Notes: generated by a model from the letters alone, not told the origin. Shown: positions 36,934-46,268, counted from the stretch's first letter. The stretch: 64,000 nucleotides of DNA from HK-STAS-PATE-2 sp046350895 (GCA_046350895.1 JAXLZL010000002.1:62001-126000); one strand, 5' to 3'. Program-made: numbers and translations.

Positions 36934-38979
36934 TTAATTTCCCGCGCAATTCTGACCGATGCTTTCGGTAGGCTTGCATTGGCCTAGTTTATCCGTGCGA
37001 TCATTGCCGCTCATATTCGTCCATACTCTACTACCCGTACCTGGACAAAATGCACACGTATAGCCACTCGAGCCACTGCAAGGGAAATAGCTCGACCCGG
37101 TACCTTGGTCGCTATTCAACAAGCCGCAGGCGGCACCATTCACTGTTTCATCCTTAATACACACGCGGATAGCCGTATTCGCCTTGTTTGGCACGCACTT
37201 TGCTCCATCATCGGCACATTCGCGATGATAGTTGCAGCGCTTGCTGGCATCAATGGTCCCATCATTGAACGCCGCGATATCCGCATTCGTGATGGATGGC
37301 ACCGATCTCGTACAAACCCGAAGCAATTGTGGATGAGCAACTGAAAGATTCTCATGATTGCGCTCGCGGTTTACGCATTTTAAACCGGATTGGCAGGCGC
37401 TATCGCCCAAAGCCGAATCACAAGGCGAGCCTTCTTCGTTGCCATTTCTCTTGATACAAACCTTCCATCCAAGAGCGCAAACCATGTCGCCTTGGCACTC
37501 ATCATCGAAATCACATGGATCATAAAGCTGTCTGCCATCACTGCATACCATCGCCGCATTTTCACGCGTGATGTACTGATAAAGCTGGGTAAGTGTGCCC
37601 GCTGACGAATCTACCTGCCCTTCATTATTGCCGGTATACGTTTCTGAATTATTGATCGCTTTCAAAAATGGCAGCGTATCTACGCATTCTTCACCTTCGC
37701 TACAATCATCATTGCCGAGCGTCTCAGTACAATGACGGCCTAGATGTTGGCTGCTTTCGAGGGCATAGGTATTTCTAAAATTGAGAGGATCCCATTCATT
37801 TTGGATACGAGAAATTGCTGGAGTATTTCTCAAACCCGTAAAATTCGCATTGTAACTCGGATTTTGCATCAGCATGTTTGCTTCAAAGTCTCGGCAGCGA
37901 ATATCTTCGGGCGGTCTCGTGAACTGCAATACGGTTGTGGCCGGATTCAATGTATTCAAAATGACATAAGCACCGAGCACTAACACCATGCCAACGATGC
38001 CGTTTTTAATGATATCTTTGCCGTCACTGACGCCAAGCGGAGTTGCGGCCATGAGATAGCGAAAGCCGCCGTAGGTCACCATCACGATGGTCACGACCAA
38101 AACAATAGCCGTCATGTAGCGATAAACGACATTGATATACTCGGTGAGGCCATTCACTTCAGAGGTGCCGCCGATCGCCACGCCGAGATGCACAGGAAAT
38201 ACCGGGTTCGTATCCGCGCACTGCGCCGCAAGGCTATTGTTGACGTCATCTTGAGTGCGGCCCAGCGAATCCGTCGCTTCGACACGGTTCGTCTCTCTCG
38301 TCACTGTCGCATTTTGCGGATTAGTGGTTGCTGCCGCGGCCAGATACTGCAAAATTTGCGGGGCAAGCCCCTGCGCCACCTGTTGGTAGCCGTTAGGAAT
38401 CGTGAAATGCACATTGTCACTTTGGTACGGGAATGACGGATTCACGGTGATTTGCTCGATCCAATTCACGCCGATGCCCGGTAGTGTGCTTTTTTGCGTT
38501 TGGCTATTAGCCGTATGCGTTGCTTGAACCGACGCGTCTTTGGCATAAAACGGACCTACCCAAACAATGGTTGGCGCCACCGTTTTTAAATCCGTCACGA
38601 ATGAGGTGAGTTCAGCGGCCGTGTCCATACCATTGCCACCGGCGATCACGATAATGGCTTTTGGCTTGGTTGAAAGCGAGTTCAAATATGATACGGCGCT
38701 TTGGTTTCTAAAACAGCTTGCCGAAACATTGCCACCGCCGCCGTTGTGCAGTTGCGCTACTGACCAACCGGCATTGCACATGGTGCCCACGACGCTGTAG
38801 CCGCCAAGCAAAGGCGGCAAGATATTCGGCGCGCCGGACAATGGCCCATTATGGCTGTCACCAATGATGGCGATCGGTGTCGGCGCTGCTTGTTGGGCCG
38901 AAACGAAAGCCAAAGGCCAGCTCAAAGCAAGTGAGGCGAGAGAGAGTGCGGCGGCGAAGCGGCGTAAAATGGCGTTCAT
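36934..38979 (-). CDS. SGNH hydrolase-like domain fused to a VirB2/TrbC-type two-helix pilin segment and a Cys-rich tail
   Basis: 681 residues. Signal peptide 1-29. Residues 33-215 carry SGNH-type blocks: Gly40-Asp-Ser-His43 with Ser42 as the likely nucleophile, GGNGMD (114-119) and Asp188-x-x-His191, so an esterase such as a deacetylase is plausible. Residues 285-309 and 325-345 are two helices around MAATPLGVSDGKDIIKNGIV, the hallmark of TrbC/VirB2 pilin-like proteins. Residues 375-681 hold many Cys, probably disulfide-bonded outside. The DsbA-type gene two bases away from it on the same strand would fit that. ATG 38979. Confidence 0.8.
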   Translation of the reverse strand: MNAILRRFAAALSLASLALSWPLAFVSAQQAAPTPIAIIGDSHNGPLSGAPNILPPLLGGYSVVGTMCNAGWSVAQLHNGGGGNVSASCFRNQSAVSYLNSLSTKPKAIIVIAGGNGMDTAAELTSFVTDLKTVAPTIVWVGPFYAKDASVQATHTANSQTQKSTLPGIGVNWIEQITVNPSFPYQSDNVHFTIPNGYQQVAQGLAPQILQYLAAAATTNPQNATVTRETNRVEATDSLGRTQDDVNNSLAAQCADTNPVFPVHLGVAIGGTSEVNGLTEYINVVYRYMTAIVLVVTIVMVTYGGFRYLMAATPLGVSDGKDIIKNGIVGMVLVLGAYVILNTLNPATTVLQFTRPPEDIRCRDFEANMLMQNPSYNANFTGLRNTPAISRIQNEWDPLNFRNTYALESSQHLGRHCTETLGNDDCSEGEECVDTLPFLKAINNSETYTGNNEGQVDSSAGTLTQLYQYITRENAAMVCSDGRQLYDPCDFDDECQGDMVCALGWKVCIKRNGNEEGSPCDSALGDSACQSGLKCVNRERNHENLSVAHPQLLRVCTRSVPSITNADIAAFNDGTIDASKRCNYHRECADDGAKCVPNKANTAIRVCIKDETVNGAACGLLNSDQGTGSSYFPCSGSSGYTCAFCPGTGSRVWTNMSGNDRTDKLGQCKPTESIGQNCAGN

Positions 38980-38981
38980 AC

Positions 38982-39746
38982 TTATTTGGTGGAGGTGGCG
39001 GATGATTTACCCAACCATTTGATGATGGCGTCAAAGGCTTCGCGGTCGAGGGCGCCTTGCACGCGATGACCGTTGAAGAAGAAGGTTGGCGTACCTTGAA
39101 CACCGGTTTGCAATCCGAGCGCGATGTCAGTCTCAACCAGTGAACGCGTGCGTTCTGACTTCAAGCATTCTTCAAGCGATGCCGGCGAGACACCGGACTC
39201 TTGGGCATAACGCTGCAAGTCCTTGTCTTCAAATTGCTGGTTTAAAAACAAACGGTCGTGATAGCTCCAAAATTTACTCGGATCGATTTGGTTGACGCAA
39301 CGCGCCGCCATCGCCGCCTTGGTCGCCCCCGGATGCAGGTATTCAATGGGGAAATCACGCACGATCAAACGCACGTCATTGGGTCGATCGGTCACGAGCT
39401 GGCGCACATGCTCAAACGACTGGCGACAGAACGGGCAACCGTAGTCCAAAAATTCTACCATCACCACGGGCGCATCTTTTGAACCGATCGATGGCACGTC
39501 GTCAGACTGCAAACGCAGCAAGTCTGACTTGGTCACATTTGGGGACACGGCTTTGCTGCTCACACTTGAACCGAAAGTGCGTTCAAAGACCGGATCGATC
39601 TCACCGCTGCGGATACCTGAGTAGTAGGTATACACCTGATGGGCAAAAGCGAGGGCACCGACGACCAATAATAAAAGAAAAAGCAAACCAATGGCCCTAC
39701 CAAGGCCAAAACGGTGTTCAGGACGTGAAGAGAGCCAGGCGATCAT
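38982..39746 (-). CDS. Membrane-anchored DsbA-type thiol-disulfide oxidoreductase
   Basis: 254 residues. N-terminal anchor at about 17-40, then a DsbA-like thioredoxin fold with catalytic CPFC in FLDYGCPFCRQSFEHV and the cis-Pro segment VQGTPTFFFNG. It should form disulfides in exported proteins. The next gene downstream, with about 30 Cys, is a likely substrate and starts two bases after this stop. TATAAT (39759-39754, minus) ends seven bases before ATG 39746, fixing the start and predicting a leaderless mRNA. Confidence 0.88.
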   Translation of the reverse strand: MIAWLSSRPEHRFGLGRAIGLLFLLLLVVGALAFAHQVYTYYSGIRSGEIDPVFERTFGSSVSSKAVSPNVTKSDLLRLQSDDVPSIGSKDAPVVMVEFLDYGCPFCRQSFEHVRQLVTDRPNDVRLIVRDFPIEYLHPGATKAAMAARCVNQIDPSKFWSYHDRLFLNQQFEDKDLQRYAQESGVSPASLEECLKSERTRSLVETDIALGLQTGVQGTPTFFFNGHRVQGALDREAFDAIIKWLGKSSATSTK

Positions 39747-39796
39747 CGACGGCATTATACCATGTCTCGACTTTGCTCGACACGACGCCAAGCGCT

Positions 39797-39825
39797 TTGA
39801 CGTAACCGCCATCTTGCGCTAACGT
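39797..39825 (+). promoter_or_regulatory. secG promoter
   Basis: TTGACG (39797-39802), 17 bases ending CGC, TAACGT (39820-39825), ten bases before ATG 39836. Confidence 0.7.
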
Positions 39826-39835
39826 GAGCGCCGAT

Positions 39836-40057
39836 ATGAGACAAACCATTCTCGCCATTGTCATGATCACGCTCTCGGTTGCGCTTACCGGCTTGATTTT
39901 GCTTCAGCAGCGCGGTTCGGGCCTTGGCGCCGCTTTTGGCGGTGATTCAAGCGTTTTTCGCACCAAGCGCGGCCTTGAAAAAGGCATTTTCTACGGCACG
40001 ATCGGCACTGCCGTCTTGTTTTTTGCCGTTGCTGTCTTGAACCTCGTTCTCGCGTAA
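39836..40057 (+). CDS. secG: Preprotein translocase subunit SecG
   Basis: 73 residues with two transmembrane helices. The loop between them has LLQQRGSGLGAAFGG, the classic SecG motif, and FRTKRGLEK. Part of the SecYEG channel. ATG 39836 is preferred over in-frame GTG 39824, which lies within the -10 box. Confidence 0.95.
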   Translation: MRQTILAIVMITLSVALTGLILLQQRGSGLGAAFGGDSSVFRTKRGLEKGIFYGTIGTAVLFFAVAVLNLVLA

Positions 40058-40104
40058 AACCCAAACCCTTCGTTTAGGAGGGTTTTTATCCTACAATTGA
40101 CCTT

Positions 40105-41940
40105 ATGCCCATGACGTTCTTCGATCGTTTGAAACGCGCTTGGCAACAGGTCTTTTTTTGGCAAAAAAATGACCCGGCTTCAGCCGAGATCGCCCCACAA
40201 GTACATGATGACCATGCCTTGGTTTTAGCCGTGACCAATGCCAAATCGAGCCATGGCATCAAGCAGATCCGTTTCATTAACCGCGTGCTCACCGGCCAAG
40301 AAAAACGCGTCTTCTGGATCGCCGTGATCTTGGTCTTGGTCTCTGGCGGCCTACTCGCCAGCGAAATCGTGCGCACCAATATGACGGCAAGCCCAGCCGT
40401 TGGCGGTACCTATGTTGAGGCGTTGGTTGGTTCACCAAAACTTATCAACCCCCTCTTTGCACCGGCTAATGACGTTGATCGTGATTTGTCGTCATTGATT
40501 TTTTCGGGCCTCTTTCGCGTCGGCCCTGATTTGAGCCCACTCCCCGATCTCGCCGAGAGCTACCAATGGCTCGACAATGGCAAGACGCTGCAAGTCGCCA
40601 TTCGCAAAGACGCGCGTTTTCACGATGGCGAACCCGTTGATGCCGATGATGTGATCTTTACCGTTGCCGCCGCCAAGAATCCGTCTTGGCGCTCGCCGGT
40701 CGGTGCGATCTTAAAAGATGTCCAAACCGTACGTGTCGACGATTATACGGTACAGTTTCAATTACCTGAGGCACGCCCGTCGTTTTTGCTTGACCTCACC
40801 TTCGGCATTCTTCCTGAGCACTTGTGGAATGACATCCAAGACACCAATGCCCAACTCGCGGACTTGAACACGCGCCCGATCGGCAGCGGCCCTTATCGCG
40901 TCACGGCGTTTACCCGCGACGGCAAAGGCGCCATTTTGCACTATGATCTCGAACGCTTTGACGCCTACTATGGCATCAAGCCGAATATCCAACATTTGCG
41001 ATTCAGATTTTATCCTGACCGCAAAACGGCAGCCGACGCGCTCAAGCAGCAACAAGTAAATGGCCTCGCCTTTTTGCCATGGGGCGATGCGAAGTCATTG
41101 ATTGCCGGTGCCGTGCTCACGGTGCAGGTGCAGCTGCCACAAGAAACCGTCGTCTTCTTCAATACCAAAGACAACTTGCTCAAAGAGCCAAAACTCCGCG
41201 AGGCCCTCATGAAAGCGATCCAGCCAACCGACATCCAAGGCTTGCTACAGGCGCCATCAGCCCTCGTAAATGGCCCGTATCCGTTCATCGAAAACACTTC
41301 ATCAACGCAAAAGCCCGATCTCGAAGCGGCACGCAAGGCGCTCGATGAACTCGGATGGAAGCTGCAAGAAGGCGCTTCGGTGCGTACCATGAAAGGCTCG
41401 GGCGCCTCATCGACGCCGACCGAGCTCGATATCCATGTTCGCGTGCCTGAACAACCAGACCTGATCAAGGTAGCAGAAGCCCTGCAGCGCTTCTGGTCAT
41501 TGGCCGGTGCCAAGGTCGAGATTGAAACGGGTGACGCTGACCAGTTGCTGCGCGAAACCGTCGCCAACCGCAACCACCAAATCTACATCACCAATATCTT
41601 GCTCTCGCCAAACCAAGACATGAAGCCGTTCTGGAGCAGCGCCGCTGCTGCAGGCACGGGCCTCAACTTCTCAAACCTGGCTGACCGCGATGTCGATGCA
41701 GCGCTTGCCGCCATCGACCAAGCCACGAGCACTGAAGCGATTGCCAGCGCCCGCCAAACCTTCATGAATAAGGTACAAAGCAAATTCGCCGCGTACTTCT
41801 TGCTTCGCCCTTCATATGCCTATGCGATCTCAACTGACGTAAAGGGCGTCACCAACGAAGGCATCTCGCGCCCATCGGACCGCTTCCAATCGATCCAAGA
41901 GTGGTACATCAATACCCATTGGACGTGGAAGTCCGAATAG
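40105..41940 (+). CDS. Membrane-anchored solute-binding protein, family 5
   Basis: 611 residues. A cytoplasmic stretch of about 70 residues and a single helix (about 73-95) precede a peptide/nickel-type solute-binding domain: PKLINPLFAPANDVDRDLSS, then LPDLAESYQWLDNGKTLQV, FHDGEPVDADDVIFT and GSGPYRVTAF. Normal members have a lipoprotein signal, so the long cytoplasmic tail is unusual. No ABC permease is adjacent. TACAAT at 40092-40097 ends seven bases before ATG 40105; ATG 40111 is an alternative. Confidence 0.88.
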   Translation: MPMTFFDRLKRAWQQVFFWQKNDPASAEIAPQVHDDHALVLAVTNAKSSHGIKQIRFINRVLTGQEKRVFWIAVILVLVSGGLLASEIVRTNMTASPAVGGTYVEALVGSPKLINPLFAPANDVDRDLSSLIFSGLFRVGPDLSPLPDLAESYQWLDNGKTLQVAIRKDARFHDGEPVDADDVIFTVAAAKNPSWRSPVGAILKDVQTVRVDDYTVQFQLPEARPSFLLDLTFGILPEHLWNDIQDTNAQLADLNTRPIGSGPYRVTAFTRDGKGAILHYDLERFDAYYGIKPNIQHLRFRFYPDRKTAADALKQQQVNGLAFLPWGDAKSLIAGAVLTVQVQLPQETVVFFNTKDNLLKEPKLREALMKAIQPTDIQGLLQAPSALVNGPYPFIENTSSTQKPDLEAARKALDELGWKLQEGASVRTMKGSGASSTPTELDIHVRVPEQPDLIKVAEALQRFWSLAGAKVEIETGDADQLLRETVANRNHQIYITNILLSPNQDMKPFWSSAAAAGTGLNFSNLADRDVDAALAAIDQATSTEAIASARQTFMNKVQSKFAAYFLLRPSYAYAISTDVKGVTNEGISRPSDRFQSIQEWYINTHWTWKSE

Positions 41941-41959
41941 GATAAAACCCTATCCGCGA

Positions 41960-42046
41960 GGGCGAATGGCGAAATTGGCAGACGCACTGGCTTCAGGTGT
42001 CAGCGTCCGCAAGGACATGAGGGTTCAAGTCCCTCTTCGCCCACCA
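41960..42046 (+). tRNA. tRNA-Leu (anticodon CAG)
   Basis: Class II tRNA with a variable arm (GTCCGCAAGGAC). Acceptor GGGCGAA/TTCGCCC, anticodon stem CTGGC/GTCAG around TTCAGGT, T arm GAGGG-TTCAAGT-CCCTC, encoded CCA. Its last 22 bases recur exactly at 44352-44373. Confidence 0.93.
42025..42046 (+). repeat. Direct repeat, left copy, tRNA-Leu 3' end
   Basis: The last 22 bases of tRNA-Leu, from TCAAGTCCC to CCACCA. Identical to 44352-44373. Homology stops at the left edge, as expected of an attachment-site duplication. The interval is 2.3 kb and holds purH and two small frames. Confidence 0.7.
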
Positions 42047-42049
42047 TTA

Positions 42050-42079
42050 AAAACAGCCACCGAAAGGCGGCTGTTTTTT
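42050..42079 (+). terminator. Terminator of tRNA-Leu
   Basis: AAACAGCC-ACCGAAAG-GCGGCTGTTTTTT. Confidence 0.75.
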
Positions 42080-42227
42080 GTTCTTCATTCAGCAAAGAGC
42101 AGCTGTTCAAGTATTACGGCGACTCACGTTGTTTGCATAGCTTTACAATATCAGTAATCAGACGGTACGGTGATAGCGCCTGAACATCTGGCTTCATGTG
42201 CCAGAGTTATGGGTGGTTACCACCAAA

Positions 42228-42438
42228 ATGGGCTCCGCCATGAGAGATCTGGAGGTCGTTCTCGCCAGCCTCACCCGAGAGAAGCCGCATACGTACCCGG
42301 AGCTGTACAGAGCTGGTCGTGGCGGCGATTCGCCTGGAGCGTTTCGCTGAGCTCCCCGATCTCTGCGCCGATGATCTGCTGACCAGCCCGCCAGAGAAAC
42401 TGGCTCGCCGGTCACCGGGACAACCGACATCATCGTGA
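42228..42438 (+). CDS. Possible small orphan gene, frameshifted
   Basis: ATG 42228 (or 42240) opens a frame of about 27 sensible codons (MRDLEVVLASLTREKPHTYP), which continues in the next frame as VVAAIRLERFAELPDLCADD to TGA 42438 after one indel near 42310. The dyad GGTGGTTACCACC lies just before the ATG. No family. The case rests on helical composition only. Confidence 0.3.
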
Positions 42439-42491
42439 AACATCTCAAGTCATTCCTGTGTCAGTCCAACTGATGCTATTTTTTGGCATTC

Positions 42492-42660
42492 ATGGCAAGT
42501 CACATCAAGACACGGCTCAAGTACGCCTACTCTCGGCGAAGTTGTCCGGCTCTGTCGCCGCACCTACGGTCCCACGGAACCCGTAAAACCGAAAAAGGAA
42601 TACACGAACCAGAGTCGGCTGCCGTCACCTTTTCTCCCAGACAAGGAGCGATTATTACAC
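42492..42660 (+). CDS. Possible small orphan gene ending in a SPFLP motif
   Basis: From ATG 42492 a frame gives MASHIKTRLKYAY. After an indel near 42540 it continues RLCRRTYGPTEPVKPKKEY and reaches RLPSPFLPDKERLL just before a terminator. The end resembles RLSSPFLPEK at the end of the frame 44473-44939. No clear stop is seen. Low confidence. Confidence 0.25.
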
Positions 42661-42666
42661 AACTCA

Positions 42667-42694
42667 ACGTCATCCAACCTGGATGGCGTTTTTT
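42667..42694 (+). terminator. Terminator
   Basis: CGTCATCC-AACCT-GGATGGCG followed by TTTTTT on the plus strand. Confidence 0.7.
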
Positions 42695-42718
42695 GCATCC
42701 ACGATTTTTCTGTAATGA

Positions 42719-42751
42719 AAAAGGCGTTGTCAGTTTTTCTGACAACGCCCT
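42719..42751 (-). terminator. Terminator of purH
   Basis: Minus strand GGCGTTGTCAG-AAAAA-CTGACAACGCC then TTTTTC, nine bases after the purH stop. Confidence 0.8.
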
Positions 42752-42759
42752 TCTGAGAT

Positions 42760-44291
42760 TCAGTGGCCGAAGAAGCCGCGGCCCAACTGGTCGGCGACCA
42801 TGTAGAGGGTGACTCCCTGCTCGGCAGAGGTTGATGGTCTTCACGTTGACCGAACTGCTCGAGGTGAAGATCGCTTTCACGCCGGCATCGATCAAGGTCT
42901 GCGGCCCATCAGGAAACGGGAAGAACGAATCGCTGTAGGCGACTGATCCCTCCACGTCGTGACCAGAACGCTGAGCACGACGGATGGCCAGTTCGGCGGC
43001 GCCGACCGGTCTTGCTGACCGACGCCGTTACCAAGCAGTTGGCCGTCCTTCACGAGAGTGATGGTGTTACTGTTGGACGTAGAACCGATGGCCCATGCCA
43101 AACGCAATCAAGTTCTTGTTGCGCCGTGGCAACACCGTGCTTCTTGACCCGATTCTGAAAATCGGCACTTAGCGTAGTTCGGTTGCAGCAAGAATCCACC
43201 GCGCACGTATCGGATTCTTGGAGTCTGGTCGAGTTTACCCACGAGATCACTCAAGGCACCATTGACCACGAACCGACACCGGTCACCCTTTGCGGCGCAG
43301 TGACACGGCACTTTCGGTGAACGAAGGCGCGATGATGCCGTCGAGTATTTGCCCGCAAACGATTCGGCGATGGTCTCGTCGACGGTAAAATTCACTCATG
43401 ACCAAGCCACCGAAAATCGCGAGCGGATCACCGGCCATCATCTTGCCTGCGGTGGCGGCAGGATCTTCTCCTGCAGAGGCGCCGCAAGGATTGCCGTGCT
43501 TCACGCCGACGGCGATGGCCGGGGCGTTACCGTTACCGGCGACGACTTCGTCGACATGGATCACCGTCTGTAACAATCGATCGATGTCGATGATATTGTT
43601 GTAGCTCAGCGGCAAATCCTTCGATCACCTTGAAGCGGTCGATGGCCAGCGGGTCGGACGTATGCGCCGTGTACAAGCGAGCTGGATTCTGCCAGGCATT
43701 CTCGCCATAACGGCAGGTCGTGACGACCGAACCCACCACGCCATCGAAGGCACCGTGGCTATGATAGCGCGCGGATTCGAGACAGAAGTCGGCGATGATC
43801 GCTTCGCCTTGGCGGCAAGCGCGTCCCTGAAGACAGCTTCGTCGGGCCGGTCAGCCTTTGGCCAGCGATCACCTCGACGATCTGCCGGATCAACGACGAC
43901 GATGCGCCGGCCTTGGCGCCGAGCGCAACATGGTCGGACCGCCGATATCGACGCCGGCGACGAACAGGCCGGCGCCACCGTCGAGATTTCGCTTGAGCGA
44001 TGCAGATCGATGCAGCCCAGACCGATCCCAGGGATACCCGGCTTGTTCGAGCCGAGATGCCCAGGCCGCGCCGTCGCGCGGACCAGCAGGCCAAGGTGCA
44101 TCGACACGGTGACCGAGGATGGCCGGCGTCGATATTTCGGCGGCATCGGTGACGGGCTGGGCCAGCGGCTTGCAGCACCTTGGCGGTCCCGCTGGACGAA
44201 ATGATTCTCCATCCGAGCGAGATGAGCTCACTGGCGAATTCGACGATGCCTTCTTGTGAAATACCGACAGCAGGGCGTTCTTCTTTTCCAT
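42760..44291 (-). pseudogene. purH: Bifunctional AICAR formyltransferase / IMP cyclohydrolase, many indels
   Basis: Last two steps of IMP synthesis. Pieces in the right order cover the whole family length (about 510 codons): EGIVEFASELISLGWRIISSSG and SGTAKVLQAAG of the cyclohydrolase, an IGGPTMLRSA segment, LSYNNIIDID...VKHGNPCG...GDPLAIFGG of the transferase, SDSFFPFPDG near the end and the terminal LGRGFFGH. Each is in a different frame from its neighbours, so at least six indels are present. Start ATG 44291 has GGAGAAG upstream and the stop is at 42760. Complete length and preserved motifs argue for sequence error more than decay, but as written it cannot be translated. It lies between copies of the tRNA-Leu end. 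Confidence 0.8.
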
Positions 44292-44351
44292 CTTCTTCTC
44301 CTTTTCTGTGAAAGGACGATCGAGGCGAACGAAGAAACCTTGTCCCATCCA

Positions 44352-44373
44352 TCAAGTCCCTCTTCGCCCACCA
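44352..44373 (+). repeat. Direct repeat, right copy, tRNA-Leu 3' end
   Basis: An exact 22-base copy of 42025-42046, with no tRNA body to its left. It is followed by its own hairpin terminator. It lies 60 bases upstream of the purH start. Confidence 0.7.
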
Positions 44374-44380
44374 CAAAAAA

Positions 44381-44404
44381 TCCTCCGATCGGAGGATTTT
44401 TTTA
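44381..44404 (+). terminator. Terminator after the right repeat
   Basis: TCCTCC-GATC-GGAGGATTTTTTT. Confidence 0.75.
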
Positions 44405-44472
44405 GTAACTTGCATCTATTTATCATTCAGGACAGACTTGTTATCGGCATCCCCGAACCCAATGGAGGCATC

Positions 44473-44939
44473 ATGGAAGCCAAAGCCAGTCCCATAAAAG
44501 ATGAAGACAGCCGGATCACCGTTCACTACAGAACGCAGGATCAGCTCAGGGTTACCTTGGGCGCTCGGTCAAACTTGGCAACCATCCGACCATTATCTGT
44601 CCTTGAACCGTTCGGATTCCGGTGAGGTGCTTGGCATTCGAATATCGGCGTTCAGCTACGTTATTGAACCAGCGCCTTGAACATAGCTGACACGACAATG
44701 TCTGAGCCGCTTTCTACTGAAGGCGGTGATCGAGCGCATAGCCGTAACGGCATCCTCGCCTCGCGAAGCATCGCGAAGGACTTTCTGATGCTGATCAACG
44801 CAATTACTCTGAGGCCAGAGCTTTTGCAAAACACTCCGCCTTAATTCAGCCTGATGCCTTGCGTGAGTGTACCGATACCATCATCAGACGAAGAGACAGA
44901 CTGTCGTCGCCATTTCTTCCAGAAAAGCGAGGGGTCTAA
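44473..44939 (+). pseudogene. Orphan gene with frameshifts, upstream half of a pair
   Basis: GGAGG lies four bases before ATG 44473 and the first 30 codons look coding (MEAKASPIKDEDSRITVHYR). Later coding-like pieces in other frames include GILASRSIAKDFLMLINAI and, at the end, DTIIRRRDRLSSPFLPEK to TAA 44939, which overlaps the next start (TAATG). The TAATG overlap supports one gene of about 155 codons with several indels. No family. Confidence 0.4.
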
Positions 44940-45082
44940 TGCCTCAAAAACCTGTTCTGAAAAAAGGCACGAAATCCGTTGCTCAACTTCTCAAAGAGCG
45001 TCGCAAGAAACGCGAACGACTCAATAAGAACAACCGATACGAAGGGTGGGCGCATCTCATCCCCCTCCCTCCAATCTTCTGA
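44939..45082 (+). CDS. Small basic orphan protein, 47 residues
   Basis: ATG 44939 overlaps the upstream stop and has GAGGGG five bases before it. Lys/Arg-rich centre (LLKERRKKRERLNKNN), so nucleic-acid binding is possible. Hydrophobic end HLIPLPPIF. No family. Confidence 0.45.
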   Translation: MPQKPVLKKGTKSVAQLLKERRKKRERLNKNNRYEGWAHLIPLPPIF

Positions 45083-45323
45083 CTGCATGATGTACGATCA
45101 TATCCATACTGAAACGTCACTCAACCTGAGTGACGTTTTGCGTCTCTGGACGATTGACAGTCGAGCTTAAATATGAAAGGTTCTTAGCGTCGCTCGGGCT
45201 AAAGAACTTTAGCTTCCATTGGTCTCAATGATCGAGCGGTTAGCAGGGAGTCCAGCCACTGCAAAACGCGATGCGGGATGAGATCCGCTTCAGCTCCGTG
45301 CGTGCTCTTGAGCTCGCATGTCC

Positions 45324-45360
45324 AGACTCCATCATTTCTTTGTGGAGTCTTTTTTCTTTT
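45324..45360 (+). terminator. Strong terminator
   Basis: AGACTCCA...TGGAGTCT followed by TTTTTCTTTT. The preceding 240 bases (45083-45323) hold no recognisable gene. Confidence 0.75.
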
Positions 45361-45416
45361 GTTATCGTAAAAGGCAATTACCGACCATCAACTCCTGAGT
45401 CATGTTTTTCAAATTA

Positions 45417-45446
45417 GGTTCGAACCTGGTCTACTTTGGCCCACCA
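45417..45446 (+). other. tRNA 3'-end-like remnant
   Basis: AGGTTCGAACCT followed 12 bases later by GGCCCACCA, like a T arm and CCA end, but spacing is wrong by about five bases and no body could be folded. A terminator follows, as with the two tRNA-Leu ends. Confidence 0.3.
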
Positions 45447-45450
45447 TCAC

Positions 45451-45480
45451 AAAACCCTCCGAATAATCGGAGGGTTTTTG
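45451..45480 (+). terminator. Terminator
   Basis: AAAACCCTCCG-AATAAT-CGGAGGGTTTTTG. Confidence 0.75.
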
Positions 45481-45515
45481 CTTTCTCAAACGGTTCATGT
45501 TTAGATCATTTTGCC

Positions 45516-45807
45516 ATGTCCCTTGCCAGAACCAGACGCCATGAACTGATCAACAACGAGCTGACCAAGGAGGACTTTCACGACATCGAGACCGTGAGCG
45601 ATCTCGAACTTGAGAGCTATGCTCTCTCGAGCATTGTCATCGAACGCCTGTGGCCGTTTCAGAAGATGTTTTTGATGCGTTATGAGCTGCCGCTCATCCC
45701 CAAAGACGAACAGTTTCTGGGTAGGCCTGCACCGAGCCTTTCTCGACGCCTCAGAGGCTTTTGCCAACGAACGTAATGCCTTGCTCGGCGGTGATCCATG
45801 GCCGTGA
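45516..45807 (+). CDS. Orphan protein, about 97 residues, one frameshift
   Basis: ATG 45516 opens a well-formed frame (ELTKEDFHDIETVSDLELES, IVIERLWPFQKMFLMRYELP). After one indel near 45720 it continues as GLHRAFLDASEAFANERNAL to TGA 45807. Overlaps the next gene by ten bases, so the two are coupled. Soluble, acidic. TAGATC ends eight bases before the ATG. No family. Confidence 0.5.
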
Positions 45808-46268
45808 CGATGAATCGCCCGAACATCGCGCCTCATCCGCTATTCCATGATCCGCAAGCAGATGGGCAGCCTGGCTTGCCGGTCATCGATGATGCCTATT
45901 ATTTCTGCATCCAGCTCGCGCGTGTCGCCATCGAACTTGACCGTGAACACGCGTTCGCCGTGTCGATACAAAACCGGATGGCTTACTTCATGGCGCAGAA
46001 TAGACTGCTCTGTTCGGTGGCCTTGCGTTCGATCTCCGGGTGATCCGAAAGGGTCCAACAAAACGATCTGGAACAATCCGTTTCTCCCCATCGGCGTTTC
46101 GCCTCCACGATGACGCGCCTGAATTCACACCCGAAGTAAAAGCGCATTTCGAAAAACTCGAAGCGAAGTTCACGAAGTGGTACGAAGAACGAAACGGCAA
46201 AATACCGAGAACACTTCAGCCCCGTGCTCTACGCCAACCCGCGCATCTTTACCGACATCATCGACTGA
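45798..46268 (+). pseudogene. Orphan protein, about 155 residues, two or more frameshifts
   Basis: Starts at ATG 45798 within the previous gene. Coding-like pieces in order: LPVIDDAYYFCIQLARVAIEL, then DAPEFTPEVKAHFEKLEAKF and WYEERNGK, then HFSPVLYANPRIFTDIID to TGA 46268. Frames change near 45980-46040 and 46200. No family recognised. Confidence 0.4.
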
